NCBI GenBank assembly: GCA_031289625.1
Contig: JAITPB010000137.1
Coordinates: forward strand, 1 to 31,809
Length of the DNA stretch: 31,809 nucleotides
Direction: 5' to 3'
Source of the DNA: Clostridiales bacterium
GTDB taxonomy: Bacteria; Bacillota; Clostridia; Lachnospirales; WQUN01
Shown one piece after another: positions 16,180 to 24,196 of the stretch (position 1 is the stretch's first letter; each line of letters starts with the position of its first letter). Under the pieces are notes generated by a model that ran no database searches, was not told the DNA's origin, and worked only from the letters and a program-made list of their open reading frames with translations. The position numbers were made by a program, and so were the translations under genes.

Positions 16180-17304
16180 TCACACTCCGCCCGCCAGCCA
16201 ATTCTGCAAAAAGATCAGCATATGGGCAATATCCGGACTTTTGCCATGACGCACGTAATAACCCGATGTCGAGACGCCGAGCAGAAGGCTGTTCATTGGG
16301 CTGAAACCAAGCGCCTGCGCCAGGCAAAACCCCGCGTTAAAATTGTCGCCCGCGCCTGTGGTCAGAACAGGGCGGGCACAGTACGGGCCGTCCGCCTGAA
16401 AATATTGCCCGCGCAAACAGCAAACTGCTTCTTTGACCGGGTGAACCGCCAGGCAGTAAATTCCCAGCTTGTCATAAACCGCCTGCGCGGCGCTCCGCAA
16501 ATCGCTGGATTCAATATCCAGAACCGCCGCGATCTCGTAAAGTTCTTTTTCATTGAGGCCCAAAATGGCCTCAAATTTTTTTTGAAAGAGACCGATGAGT
16601 TGCAGCGCTTCGAGTATATCTTCCTTCGTGCGTTTCTCCGGATCCGCCAGGTCAAAAAAGGCCAAAGGCTTTGCCTCCGCGTCCGGCATAAAAGGAAACA
16701 CTTCTTCAATAAAGCCGCGCCAGATTTCGCTCATGTGCGGAATCATCGTCCAGTTTTCCATCCCCATCAGGCGGCAATCCCCTAAGAGGCTTGCCATTTT
16801 GGGAGGCGCTCCCAGGACTTCTTTGAAGCGCCTCCAGGTAATGGCATTTAGCCTGGTGATTTTGCCCAGCATGAGCTTTCCGTCGTTAAATTCCAGCGCA
16901 TCGGTATGTCCGGGTTCGCAGAGGGGATATACCATCGCGGCTTTTTCCGCCATAGGCTGGAAGACGGGATGAACGCCGGCCTGGCCGATTGCGCCGATGT
17001 ACGTCAGGCGAACGCCGTATTCGATCAGCGCGTTGGAAAAAATTGGCCCATTCCCCCCCAGTTTCGTTTGCTGAACCACCAATTCAAAGTTGGCGCTTAA
17101 CCCTGACGCTTTGATAATCCGCCCGCCCAGATCTTCAATCTGGGAGACGCGGGTAAAATGATCAAAATCTTGACGCTGATCCACCACGTGGATGATTTCA
17201 TCGATAAAGCCGTCCACGCCGACGATCATGCTGAGATGGAAATTTTTGTGTCTTTCGAGCGCGGCATGCAGCGCGCGTATAGAGGAAGATTGCGTGTCAG
17301 TCAT
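16180..17304 (-). CDS. PfkB/ribokinase-family carbohydrate kinase
   Basis: A 374-residue protein of the ribokinase superfamily. The N-terminal segment IVGVDGFIDEIIHVVD (27-42) takes the place of the usual substrate-binding strand, GGNGPIFSNALIEYG is the glycine-rich signature 1 region, and TTGAGDNFNAGFCLA (315-329) is signature 2 with catalytic D320 in the anion hole. It would phosphorylate a sugar or nucleoside with ATP; the substrate is not readable. It is longer than typical members (about 300-330). The ATG at 17304 has a GGGGA site upstream. An in-frame ATG at 17340 is rejected because it sits at the promoter's predicted start of transcription. Monocistronic, with its own promoter and terminator. 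Confidence 0.88.
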   Translation of the reverse strand: MTDTQSSSIRALHAALERHKNFHLSMIVGVDGFIDEIIHVVDQRQDFDHFTRVSQIEDLGGRIIKASGLSANFELVVQQTKLGGNGPIFSNALIEYGVRLTYIGAIGQAGVHPVFQPMAEKAAMVYPLCEPGHTDALEFNDGKLMLGKITRLNAITWRRFKEVLGAPPKMASLLGDCRLMGMENWTMIPHMSEIWRGFIEEVFPFMPDAEAKPLAFFDLADPEKRTKEDILEALQLIGLFQKKFEAILGLNEKELYEIAAVLDIESSDLRSAAQAVYDKLGIYCLAVHPVKEAVCCLRGQYFQADGPYCARPVLTTGAGDNFNAGFCLAQALGFSPMNSLLLGVSTSGYYVRHGKSPDIAHMLIFLQNWLAGGV

Positions 17305-17343
17305 GAAAAGAAGTCCCCTTTGGAGATATAAGTTGGCCATGCC

Positions 17344-17373
17344 ATTTTAACACACGCAATCGGCGCGAGACAA
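17344..17373 (-). promoter_or_regulatory. Probable promoter of the PfkB-family gene
   Basis: On the minus strand: TTGTCT (17368-17373), 18-nt spacer, TAAAAT (17344-17349), about 40 bp before the ATG. Confidence 0.55.
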
Positions 17374-17440
17374 GGCTGTGATCAGGCTGCGGCTCTTCTC
17401 CGGAAAGGCTTATTTGTCGAGAATAAATCAGCGCTTTTTA

Positions 17441-17469
17441 TTGATTTTTTGAAAATAATCACTTATAAT
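17441..17469 (+). promoter_or_regulatory. Promoter of spoVG
   Basis: TTGATT (17441-17446), 17-nt spacer, perfect TATAAT (17464-17469). The Bacillus spoVG promoter uses sigma-H; here the sigma-A-like boxes are clear and no convincing sigma-H motif was seen. Confidence 0.75.
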
Positions 17470-17511
17470 GGGGCAGTAAATATTTGGATAATTATCCGGC
17501 CCAGCGCCGGT

Positions 17512-17518
17512 AGGGGGA
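17512..17518 (+). promoter_or_regulatory. Ribosome binding site that fixes the spoVG start
   Basis: AGGGGGA abuts a GTG at 17519 but lies 9 nt before the GTG at 17528, which gives the conserved N-terminus. Confidence 0.65.
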
Positions 17519-17527
17519 GTGACACCG

Positions 17528-17830
17528 GTGGATATCACTGACGTGCGAGTCAGAAAAGTCAACAGGGAAAGCAAGATGAAAGCGATTGTTTCCGTTACGT
17601 TTAACAATGAGTTTGTTATACATGACATAAAAGTCATTGATGGAGACAAGGGACTCTTTATCGCTATGCCCAGCAGGAAAACCATCGACGGGGAGTTTCG
17701 GGATATAGCACATCCCATCAATTCCACGACACGCGACAAGCTTCAACAAGCTGTGCTGGAAAAGTATGAGCTGGCTCTGATGTCTGAAGACGCGGCTGAA
17801 GAAGCGGCGTCCGCTTTAGCGGAAGATTAA
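17528..17830 (+). CDS. spoVG: SpoVG, nucleic-acid-binding regulator
   Basis: A 100-residue protein with nearly the whole SpoVG signature: MDITDVRVRKV at the start, MKAIVSVTFNNEFVIHDIKV, GLFIAMPSRKT, and GEFRDIAHPINSTTR. SpoVG is a small site-specific DNA/RNA-binding protein that affects sporulation, cell envelope and division in Firmicutes. A GTG start is used; a GTG three codons upstream is too close to the ribosome site. The C-terminal ~20 residues are an acidic Ala/Glu tail (EDAAEEAASALAED), variable in the family. It has its own promoter and terminator and stands before rsmI. Confidence 0.96.
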   Translation: MDITDVRVRKVNRESKMKAIVSVTFNNEFVIHDIKVIDGDKGLFIAMPSRKTIDGEFRDIAHPINSTTRDKLQQAVLEKYELALMSEDAAEEAASALAED

Positions 17831-17845
17831 ATTTTTCGCGATTAT

Positions 17846-17876
17846 GGGCCGCCGGTTTGTTGAGCGGCCCGTTTTT
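17846..17876 (+). terminator. Intrinsic terminator of spoVG
   Basis: GGGCCGC (17846-17852) pairs with GCGGCCC (17864-17870), followed by GTTTTTG. Confidence 0.88.
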
Positions 17877-17921
17877 GCGTGTGAGCGGCGCAAAGCCGCG
17901 TAAATAGGGGAGCGAAAAAAT

Positions 17922-18788
17922 ATGAGCGGGACTTTAACCATCTGCGGCACGCCGCTGGGCAACCTGGAAGATGTCAGTCTGCGCGTTCTGCGCGTCCTGC
18001 GGGAAGTGGACTGTATCGCCGCGGAAGATACCAGACGGACGTTAAAACTGCTCAACCATTACGAGATTCAAACGCCTTTGATTAGTTTTCATGAGCACAA
18101 CCAAAAAGGCAAAGCGCCGGATATCCTGCGGCAATTGTCGCAAGGACGGAATTTTGCCCTTGTCTCGGACGCGGGGATGCCTTGCGTCTCCGATCCAGGG
18201 CAGGAACTCGTCCGCCTCTGTCATGACAATCACATTGCCGTCACAGCCGCGCCCGGCCCCACGGCGGTCACGACGGCTCTCGCCCTGTCGGGCTTCCCCG
18301 CGGGGCGTTTTGTATTTGAAGGCTTTCCGCCCCGGGAACATAAGCGGCGGAAGGCTGTGCTGGAGGGCATCCGTCACGAGAGCCGCGCGGTGATCCTATA
18401 TGAAGCGCCGCATCATCTTGTAGAACTGCTGCGGGATCTGCTGGACGGCGGCGGCAACAGACGCGCCGCCGTGATCCGTGAAATGACAAAAAAACATGAG
18501 GAAATCCTGCACGGCGATTTGGAAAGTCTTCTGCGGCATTTTGAGGCCGAGCCGCCTCTCGGAGAATTTGTGATTGTGCTGGAGGCGCTGTCTGCCGCCA
18601 AAACCTCGCCGCAAGAGACGCCGCCGGTTCCCGAGCGGGTTTCCGCTCGGGTTTCCGCTCAGGAGCGCGTCGCATATTACAGCCGTCAGGGCTGGGATCG
18701 CAAAGAATCTATGAAACAGGCCGCGCGGGATCTGGGCGTGGGCAAACGGGAAATTTATCGCGCGCTTTTACGCGAGGAAGACGAATAA
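17922..18788 (+). CDS. rsmI: 16S rRNA (cytidine-1402 2'-O) methyltransferase RsmI
   Basis: A 288-residue SAM-dependent enzyme of the tetrapyrrole-methylase fold that methylates the ribose of C1402 in 16S rRNA. The family blocks are clear: ICGTPLGNLEDVSLRVL (7-23), AAEDTRRTLKLLNHY, LVSDAGMPCVSDPGQELV, AAPGPTAVTTALALSG, and FEGFPPR. A C-terminal segment ends in ERVAYYSRQGWDRKE and AARDLGVGKREIYRALL. Length is typical. GGGGAG precedes the ATG. Its 3' end overlaps the convergent isocitrate dehydrogenase-like gene by 34 bp, with no terminator between them. Confidence 0.96.
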   Translation: MSGTLTICGTPLGNLEDVSLRVLRVLREVDCIAAEDTRRTLKLLNHYEIQTPLISFHEHNQKGKAPDILRQLSQGRNFALVSDAGMPCVSDPGQELVRLCHDNHIAVTAAPGPTAVTTALALSGFPAGRFVFEGFPPREHKRRKAVLEGIRHESRAVILYEAPHHLVELLRDLLDGGGNRRAAVIREMTKKHEEILHGDLESLLRHFEAEPPLGEFVIVLEALSAAKTSPQETPPVPERVSARVSAQERVAYYSRQGWDRKESMKQAARDLGVGKREIYRALLREEDE

Positions 18789-19936
18789 GCATCCATTTTT
18801 TCCAAAACATAGGCCGCGAATTCTTCCGATGTGGCGCCGTCTTCCCGGCCTGTGACAGCGATTTTTTTCTCCCGGGCGCAAGCGTCCATCGCCTTCGTGA
18901 GCTTATCGCCTTCTTCAGCGTATCCGATGTGATTCAACAGCATGGCGACTGCCCGCATCATGCTGGACGGATCGGCGTAATGGGTCCTGCCTTCCTTTAC
19001 CATGCGCGGCCCGGAACCATGAATGGCTTCAAACATCGCATAGCGCGCGCCGATATTGGCGCTGCCCGCCGTGCCGACGCCGCCTTGAAATTCGGCGGCT
19101 TCATCCGTCAGAATGTCTCCATACAAATTCGGCAGCACAAAAACCTGAAATTGTTTGCGGCGTTTCTCATCCACCAATTTTGCGGTCATGATATCGATGT
19201 ACCATTCATCAAAGGTGATGCCCGGATATTCTTCGGCTATTTTTCGGCAGATCCGTAAAAATTTACCATCCGTGGTTTTGATGACGTTGGCTTTGGTGAC
19301 AGCGGTGACGCGCGTCTTGCCGTTGGCCTTCGCGTGTTCAAAAGCGGCACGGGCAATGCGTTCCGTGCCCCGCGTCGTGGTCACGGTAAAATCTATCGCC
19401 AGATCTTCATCCACTTCAAAGCCCGCGTTTCCCACCGCGTAAGCGCCTTCTGTATTTTCCCGGAAAAAAATCCAATCAATTCCTTGTTCCGGCACGCGAA
19501 CCGGACGCACGTTGGCAAACAGATCCAATTCCTTACGCATCGCCACATTCGCGCTCTCCACATTCGGCCAGGGCGATCCGGCTTCCGGCGTCGTGGTCGG
19601 GCCTTTTAAAATCACATGACAGGCTTTCAGCTCTGTCAAAACATCATCCGGAATGGCTTTGCCAAGGGCCGCCCGTTTCTCAATGGTCAGCCCCTCAATG
19701 TCGCGCAGGATCACACGGCCCGATTCGATGACGCCACGCAGCAGAACCGCCAGAACCCGCCGCGCCTGCGCCGTAATGGCCGGCCCTATGCCGTCTCCGC
19801 CCACAACCCCAATGATGATTTTTTCCAGGCTTGGATAGTCTGTCACGCCCGTCTCCGCTTTCAGCCGCTCCACTCTTTGCAGCTGCGCCTGCAGAAGCGC
19901 TTCAAACTTTTCTTTGGCCGCCGTTATTTTATCCAA
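18755..19936 (-). CDS. NAD(P)-dependent isocitrate/isopropylmalate dehydrogenase family protein, probably isocitrate dehydrogenase
   Basis: A 393-residue member of the beta-decarboxylating dehydrogenases. GVVGGDGIGPAI (43-54) binds nucleotide and substrate. Other blocks are the substrate arginine region MRKELDLFANVRPVR, the FRENTEGAYAVG loop, and NLYGDILTDEAAEFQGGVG with the metal aspartates. Its partner, a Re-citrate synthase-like gene, points to isocitrate oxidation to 2-oxoglutarate; homoisocitrate or isopropylmalate remain possible. The start is TTG at 19936, 9 nt after GGAGG (19946-19950) and overlapping the upstream stop by 8 nt; the longer open frame to 20017 lies inside that gene. About 38 mostly helical residues precede the family core, which is unusual. 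No aconitase gene is in the window. Confidence 0.88.
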   Translation of the reverse strand: MDKITAAKEKFEALLQAQLQRVERLKAETGVTDYPSLEKIIIGVVGGDGIGPAITAQARRVLAVLLRGVIESGRVILRDIEGLTIEKRAALGKAIPDDVLTELKACHVILKGPTTTPEAGSPWPNVESANVAMRKELDLFANVRPVRVPEQGIDWIFFRENTEGAYAVGNAGFEVDEDLAIDFTVTTTRGTERIARAAFEHAKANGKTRVTAVTKANVIKTTDGKFLRICRKIAEEYPGITFDEWYIDIMTAKLVDEKRRKQFQVFVLPNLYGDILTDEAAEFQGGVGTAGSANIGARYAMFEAIHGSGPRMVKEGRTHYADPSSMMRAVAMLLNHIGYAEEGDKLTKAMDACAREKKIAVTGREDGATSEEFAAYVLEKMDAYSSSSRKSAR

Positions 19937-21305
19937 GTTCTTTTTCCTCCTCTGCCAATTTTTTCGCCACCGTGGCCAGTTCTTCATCGCTGATTGACGT
20001 CGCCCGTCCCTGTGCATACTGCGCGTCCACCCAATCTTTGATCTTCTGAATCAGCGGATGCTTTTTGTCAAAAGCGTCCGCGCCGGACAGACAGTAATAG
20101 GCGTTCACCCAGAGGGCGATCCCCGCCAGGCCGGATGTGCTGGACACCGCGACATTGCTGGGCCGGTTCAAAAATTTTTCCGTATTAAAAATATTATAAA
20201 TCTCCTCGTTTTTCATCATGCCGTCCGCGTGAATCCCCGCGCGGGTCACGTTAAAGCTGCTTCCCACAAAAGGCGTCATGGGCGGGATGGTATAACCCGC
20301 TTCCCTTTCAAAATACCGGGCCAGTTCCGTGATGACCGTGGTGTCCATGCCGTTCAGCGTACCCCGAAGCTGGGCATATTCCATGATCATGGCTTCCAGA
20401 GGCGTATTGCCGGTTCGCTCGCCAATGCCGAACAAAGAGGAGTTTATGGCGCTTGCGCCATACAGCCAGGCGTAAGACGCGTTGGTGACGGCGCGGTAAA
20501 AATCATTGTGCCCATGCCACTCGAGCAATTCATGCGGAACGCCGCCATGATGGTGCAGGCCGTAGATGATCCCCTGGACGCTGCGCGGCATGACCGCGCC
20601 GGGAAACGTCACGCCATAGCCCATGGTGTCGCAGGCGCGGATTTTAATGGGCACGCCGGTTTCCTCCATGAGCGCCATCAATTCCGACACGAACGGGACG
20701 ACAAAGCCGTAAAAATCTGCGCGGGTGATGTCCTCAAAATGACAGCGCGGCCGTATCCCGCAAGCGATGCATTCCCGCACGACGGAGAGATAATGGTCAA
20801 TGGCCTGACGCCTGTTCATTTTCATCTTCAAAAAAATATGGTAATCTGAGCAGCTTACTAAGATGCCCGTTTCTTGAAGGCCCATGGTTTTAACCAATTC
20901 AAAATCCTTGCGCGAGGCCCGGATCCAGCTGGTGATTTGCGGATACTCATAGCCCAGCTCAAGGCATTTGGCCACGGCCTCCTGATCTTTTTTGGCGTAG
21001 AGAAAAAATTCACATTGGCGGATCATGCCCTTAGGCCCGCCCAAACGGCGCAGGGCTTTATAAATATGTACAATCTGCTCGGTGGTAAACGGTTCGCGGG
21101 ACTGCTGGCCATCCCGGAAAGTGGTGTCCGTGATCCATATTTCATCCGGCATGTCGATGGGCACGATGCGGTGATTGAAAGCCACTTTGGGGATTTCGTC
21201 ATAGGTAAACAAATTGCGGTAAAGATTGGGTTCTTTTACATCCTGCAGTTCATATTTTGTTTCTCTTCCTTCCAGCAGGTTTGTTTTGGGATTGAACATA
21301 AACAT
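19929..21305 (-). CDS. Re-type citrate synthase-like protein (HMGL/isopropylmalate synthase family)
   Basis: A 458-residue DRE-TIM aldolase-type acyltransferase. WITDTTFRDGQQSR (57-70) holds the metal aspartate and catalytic Arg. GGPKGMIRQCEFFLYAKKD, ITSWIRASRKDFELVK, RCHFEDITRADFYGFVVPF, CDTMGYGVTFPGA and EWHGHNDF match what I recall of the Clostridium kluyveri (Re)-citrate synthase more closely than homocitrate or isopropylmalate synthases. It would join acetyl-CoA and oxaloacetate. The ATG at 21305 has AAGGAGG upstream; an in-frame start at 21380 lies upstream of the promoter and is rejected. It is the first gene of a two-gene operon with the dehydrogenase, a plausible route to glutamate. 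Homocitrate synthase cannot be fully excluded. Confidence 0.85.
   Translation of the reverse strand: MFMFNPKTNLLEGRETKYELQDVKEPNLYRNLFTYDEIPKVAFNHRIVPIDMPDEIWITDTTFRDGQQSREPFTTEQIVHIYKALRRLGGPKGMIRQCEFFLYAKKDQEAVAKCLELGYEYPQITSWIRASRKDFELVKTMGLQETGILVSCSDYHIFLKMKMNRRQAIDHYLSVVRECIACGIRPRCHFEDITRADFYGFVVPFVSELMALMEETGVPIKIRACDTMGYGVTFPGAVMPRSVQGIIYGLHHHGGVPHELLEWHGHNDFYRAVTNASYAWLYGASAINSSLFGIGERTGNTPLEAMIMEYAQLRGTLNGMDTTVITELARYFEREAGYTIPPMTPFVGSSFNVTRAGIHADGMMKNEEIYNIFNTEKFLNRPSNVAVSSTSGLAGIALWVNAYYCLSGADAFDKKHPLIQKIKDWVDAQYAQGRATSISDEELATVAKKLAEEEKELG
19946..19950 (-). promoter_or_regulatory. Internal GGAGG ribosome site for the TTG-started dehydrogenase
   Basis: GGAGG lies inside the last codons of the citrate synthase-like gene, 9 nt before TTG at 19936. 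It supports a rare TTG start and coupling of the two genes. Confidence 0.7.
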
Positions 21306-21339
21306 CGCGCCGAGCCTCCTTTTCCACATTATACTTGTA

Positions 21340-21368
21340 ATTGTATCGAAAACCGCCTCCGCTGTCAA
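21340..21368 (-). promoter_or_regulatory. Strong promoter of the Re-citrate synthase operon
   Basis: On the minus strand: perfect TTGACA (21363-21368), 17-nt spacer, TACAAT (21340-21345). Confidence 0.82.
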
Positions 21369-21439
21369 TTCAGAGATCATGCATCAATCCAGGCAGAGCA
21401 AGCCAGCGTAAATTGTCGAAACAGAATTATATTTTGCTA

Positions 21440-21469
21440 TTGACAAAAACATCTTGCATGATTTATCTT
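21440..21469 (+). promoter_or_regulatory. Probable promoter of the secreted C39-like gene
   Basis: TTGACA (21440-21445), 18-nt spacer, TATCTT (21464-21469). It diverges from the citrate synthase promoter and leaves a T-rich leader of about 70 nt. Confidence 0.6.
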
Positions 21470-21546
21470 TAAAGCCGAGTTTATTATTTAGTTCTTTTTA
21501 TTTTTTTTATTTCTTTGCATTATACATAAAAGGAGAAGTGCATAAC

Positions 21547-22779
21547 ATGACACGTTTTACACGCTTATTGAGGACTATCTCGCTTGCTTTGATCTTTTTG
21601 ATGACCACTCTGCTATTCCCAGGCCGGCGTATCTGTGCGAACGCAATTGTAACAGAGGAAGAGCCGACGCAAGCCGCAGCGGAAATAACAGAGGAAGAAC
21701 CGACGCAAGCCACGGAAAAAATAACAGAGGAAGAACCGACGCAAGCCACGGAAGAAATAACAGAACAACCGGCGGAAGCCGCAGAAGAAGAACCGACGGA
21801 ACCTTCGGAAGAAATACCAGACGAAGAACCGACGGAACCTTCAGAAGAAACCGCGGGGAAAGAGGAGACGGGGGAAGAACCGCCGGAGACGCCGGTACTG
21901 TACATAACGTGGCCTTTTTTAAGTTACGCGGAGCCAGCCTTTACATCTGCGATCAAAGACGATTACGAACCGCAGACAGTCGCTGTCCTGACGGACAACC
22001 AAGATGGATGGGTTTTGATTGACACATACAAGGGTTCGGAATGGATATACGTTTATGAAAACTTGTTCTACATAGATAAAAGCCTTGATTTATACGATCA
22101 AAAAAATGGGGCGAAGTCAGTCGGCGCGATCAGCCCGCAAATCGTTCAGGTAACCGAAAGAGACGGGGACTGGATGCTGATGCAGACTTGGCAGGGGCCG
22201 AAATGGGTAAACCTGACGGGGAAAAAGCCGGTCAGCGCAAACACGGAAGAAGATAAAGTTTTATTGAACGTGCCCAGCTACAGTCAAAGGGGGCTGGGCT
22301 ATAACTCCGGCTGTGAAATCGTCTCCACAGCCATGATGATCAACTACGTTCAGACAGTCAGCGTACATACGCTTGTTTCCAAAATGCCGCGAAGCAGCGA
22401 CCCCAATAAAGGATACAGAGGCGACGTCCGGGTGTTGAGTTCCGGTTTCACTATATTCCCTTCCGCACTGCTCAGCTTGACCCGATCCTATCTGGGAAGC
22501 GCGGTTGACATGACCGGCTGTTCGATGGATGATCTGAAAAACAAACTGAACCGGGGCGCGCCTGTCACCGTATGGGTCAATGGTTTAGGTTTCAACGTAC
22601 ACGCGGTTTGTTTGACGGGATACGATAAAACGGGTTTTTATTACAACGATCCCTGGACAGCGAAAAAAAACGCCCATATCGGGTACACTTCTTTTTATGG
22701 AATTTGGAACAAAGCCATCTATGACAAGCAGCTGGGCCGATCGTATTCCACGCGGAAAGCGTTAAGCTACAATCCCTAA
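21547..22779 (+). CDS. Secreted C39-like cysteine peptidase with Glu/Pro/Thr repeats and SH3-like domains
   Basis: A 410-residue exported protein. Residues 1-33 are a signal peptide (basic start, LALIFLMTTLLF core, cleavage near CANA). Residues 35-115 are an acidic Glu/Thr/Pro tract with 12-residue repeats (ITEEEPTQATEK type). Residues ~118-225 hold two SH3-like modules. Residues 238-410 are a peptidase C39-like domain with C256 (GYNSGCEIVSTAMMIN), H352 (FNVHAVCLTGYD) and the YNDPW motif (366-370). Such YvpB-type proteins are exported papain-fold enzymes of uncertain substrate. ATG with AAGGAG upstream. Its TAA overlaps the stop of the convergent hexosaminidase gene (CTAA). Confidence 0.88.
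   Translation: MTRFTRLLRTISLALIFLMTTLLFPGRRICANAIVTEEEPTQAAAEITEEEPTQATEKITEEEPTQATEEITEQPAEAAEEEPTEPSEEIPDEEPTEPSEETAGKEETGEEPPETPVLYITWPFLSYAEPAFTSAIKDDYEPQTVAVLTDNQDGWVLIDTYKGSEWIYVYENLFYIDKSLDLYDQKNGAKSVGAISPQIVQVTERDGDWMLMQTWQGPKWVNLTGKKPVSANTEEDKVLLNVPSYSQRGLGYNSGCEIVSTAMMINYVQTVSVHTLVSKMPRSSDPNKGYRGDVRVLSSGFTIFPSALLSLTRSYLGSAVDMTGCSMDDLKNKLNRGAPVTVWVNGLGFNVHAVCLTGYDKTGFYYNDPWTAKKNAHIGYTSFYGIWNKAIYDKQLGRSYSTRKALSYNP
21648..21860 (+). repeat. Acidic in-frame repeat tract in the C39-like gene
   Basis: About three copies of a 36-bp unit (ITEEEPTQATEK) grade into shorter EEPTEPSEE units. It is a likely wall-spanning spacer. Confidence 0.7.
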
Positions 22780-24056
22780 GCGAATGGCCGCCAGCCCAGC
22801 CGCGTTTTCGCCTGTAAAATACGCCGGACGGAGGCGTTCAGCCGCTCTTCTGAAATACGATTGTCCCGACACGCGGCGAGTATGGCCTGGTACGCCTGTT
22901 CTGGATCGGAAGGCAGCAGCAAAATATCCGCTCCCGCTTGGAAAGCTTCCAGCGCCGCTTGAGCGGCTGAATACGCATGGGAAACGCCGCCCATCTCCAA
23001 AGCGTCCGTGACGATCAATCCGTCAAATCCCATTTGATCCCGGAGCATATCCTGCAAAAAAAACGGCTGGAAACCAGCGGGCACGTTGTTTCCGGTAATT
23101 TTGGGGGCGGCGATGTGCCCGGCCATCACGCCGTCGGCGCCCGCGTCCACACCAGCCTGAAACGGCAGTATCTCAAAAGACCGCAGCCTTTCCAAATCAT
23201 GTGAATACACGGCGGTTACTTGATGGGAATCCTCTAGCGTGTCTCCATGCCCAGGGAAATGTTTGATCACAGACAGCACGCCGGCTTCATGAAAGCCCCG
23301 CACCGCCGCCGCCACCATAGGAGAAACTTCTTCCGGCGCTTTTCCGTACGCCCGGTCGCCGATCACCCGATTCTGCGGATTGGACCAAATGTCCGCTACA
23401 GGCGCGAAATCCATGTTGACGCCCAGGCTTTTCAATGTCCGGCCAATTTCCAGCGCCACGTCAAACGCGTTTTGCGGGTCATGGGTTTGCCCCGTTTGAT
23501 ACGCGCTTTCATATGAGTTGCCGTATAGCTCTTTCAGACGGGATACTTGGCCGCCTTCTTCATCAATGCCGATGAGCAGCGGGATTGCACGCATCGCCTG
23601 CAAATCCGCGGTAAGCTTTTTGACCTGCGCTTCACTTTCTATATTTTCTTTAAAAAGAGTTACACCTCCCAAATGGAGCCGCTCGATCATGGGCAAATCA
23701 TTTTCGTTCAGCCGGATGTTGAAAAGCTGTCCGGCTTTCTCCTCCAGGCTTAACGCCGCGATGCAGGCGTTAAGCTGCGCCTCCAGGGATTCCGCTGCGT
23801 TCGGCGTGGCTGCCGCCGGGATATTTATCTCAGCAGCCTCGGCCATTGCCGAGACGCTGCTTGTTGAGGCGCTGCTTGCCGAGACGCTGCTTGTCGAGAC
23901 GCTGGTCTCTACGCTTGCCGAGACAATTGTATCGAGAACGGCCGGGTTCGTTGTATCGGCGGATGGCGCAAATGTTTGATTGCTTTTATCTGTCAGCGCG
24001 CATCCGCATAAGCCTATGGCTGTCACGCATCCTAATAGCATTGTTTTGCCGGGCAA
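22776..24056 (-). CDS. GH3-family beta-N-acetylhexosaminidase lipoprotein (NagZ-like)
   Basis: About 426 residues. A short signal sequence ends in LCGC, a lipobox-like site with C19 as the anchor cysteine. A Ser/Thr/Val linker (46-75) follows, then a GH3 TIM barrel with IGIDEEGGQVSRL, NMDFAPVADI, and KHFPGHGDT...DSH (265-278), the His/Asp motif of NagZ-type enzymes. The nucleophile is the Asp of IVTDALEMGG (D351). It would cleave N-acetylglucosamine from muropeptides or wall glycans outside the cell. The start is uncertain: TTG at 24056 has GGGAG 8 nt upstream; TTG 24071, GTG 24065 and ATG 24041 are alternatives. No terminator separates it from the convergent C39-like gene. Confidence 0.88.
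   Translation of the reverse strand: MPGKTMLLGCVTAIGLCGCALTDKSNQTFAPSADTTNPAVLDTIVSASVETSVSTSSVSASSASTSSVSAMAEAAEINIPAAATPNAAESLEAQLNACIAALSLEEKAGQLFNIRLNENDLPMIERLHLGGVTLFKENIESEAQVKKLTADLQAMRAIPLLIGIDEEGGQVSRLKELYGNSYESAYQTGQTHDPQNAFDVALEIGRTLKSLGVNMDFAPVADIWSNPQNRVIGDRAYGKAPEEVSPMVAAAVRGFHEAGVLSVIKHFPGHGDTLEDSHQVTAVYSHDLERLRSFEILPFQAGVDAGADGVMAGHIAAPKITGNNVPAGFQPFFLQDMLRDQMGFDGLIVTDALEMGGVSHAYSAAQAALEAFQAGADILLLPSDPEQAYQAILAACRDNRISEERLNASVRRILQAKTRLGWRPFA
23832..23921 (-). repeat. 15-bp imperfect repeats in the lipoprotein linker
   Basis: Repeats of the GAGACGCTGCTTGTC type (plus-strand reading) encode the Ser/Val/Thr linker between lipid anchor and GH3 domain. Confidence 0.65.
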
Positions 24057-24123
24057 CAGTCTCACTCCCAATTTTTTATTTTTTGCATTGCCGCGAACCG
24101 GAAACCAACGAAAAAGAGGCTAG

Positions 24124-24138
24124 GGTTATTAAATAACC
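24124..24138. repeat. 15-bp perfect palindrome upstream of the GH3 gene
   Basis: GGTTATT-A-AATAACC, about 70 bp before the lipoprotein start. Operator-like symmetry, AT-rich; no assigned regulator. Confidence 0.45.
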
Positions 24139-24176
24139 GCAAGCCCTAAAATAAATTTGATATTCGTAGAAATTTT

Positions 24177-24193
24177 GGCGGCTAAAGGCCGCC
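24177..24193 (-). terminator. Possible terminator of the Fic gene
   Basis: GGCGGC (24177-24182) pairs with GCCGCC (24188-24193), 4 bp after the stop. The downstream tract is A-rich then TTT, so it is weak. Confidence 0.4.
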
Positions 24194-24196
24194 GTT

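Noticed and set aside
19937..20017. Longer start for the dehydrogenase
   Set aside because: It lies within the citrate synthase-like gene with no ribosome site; TTG 19936 is well placed after GGAGG.
19929..21305. Homocitrate synthase of the aminoadipate lysine pathway
   Set aside because: The motifs recalled for Re-citrate synthase fit better; kept as an alternative only.
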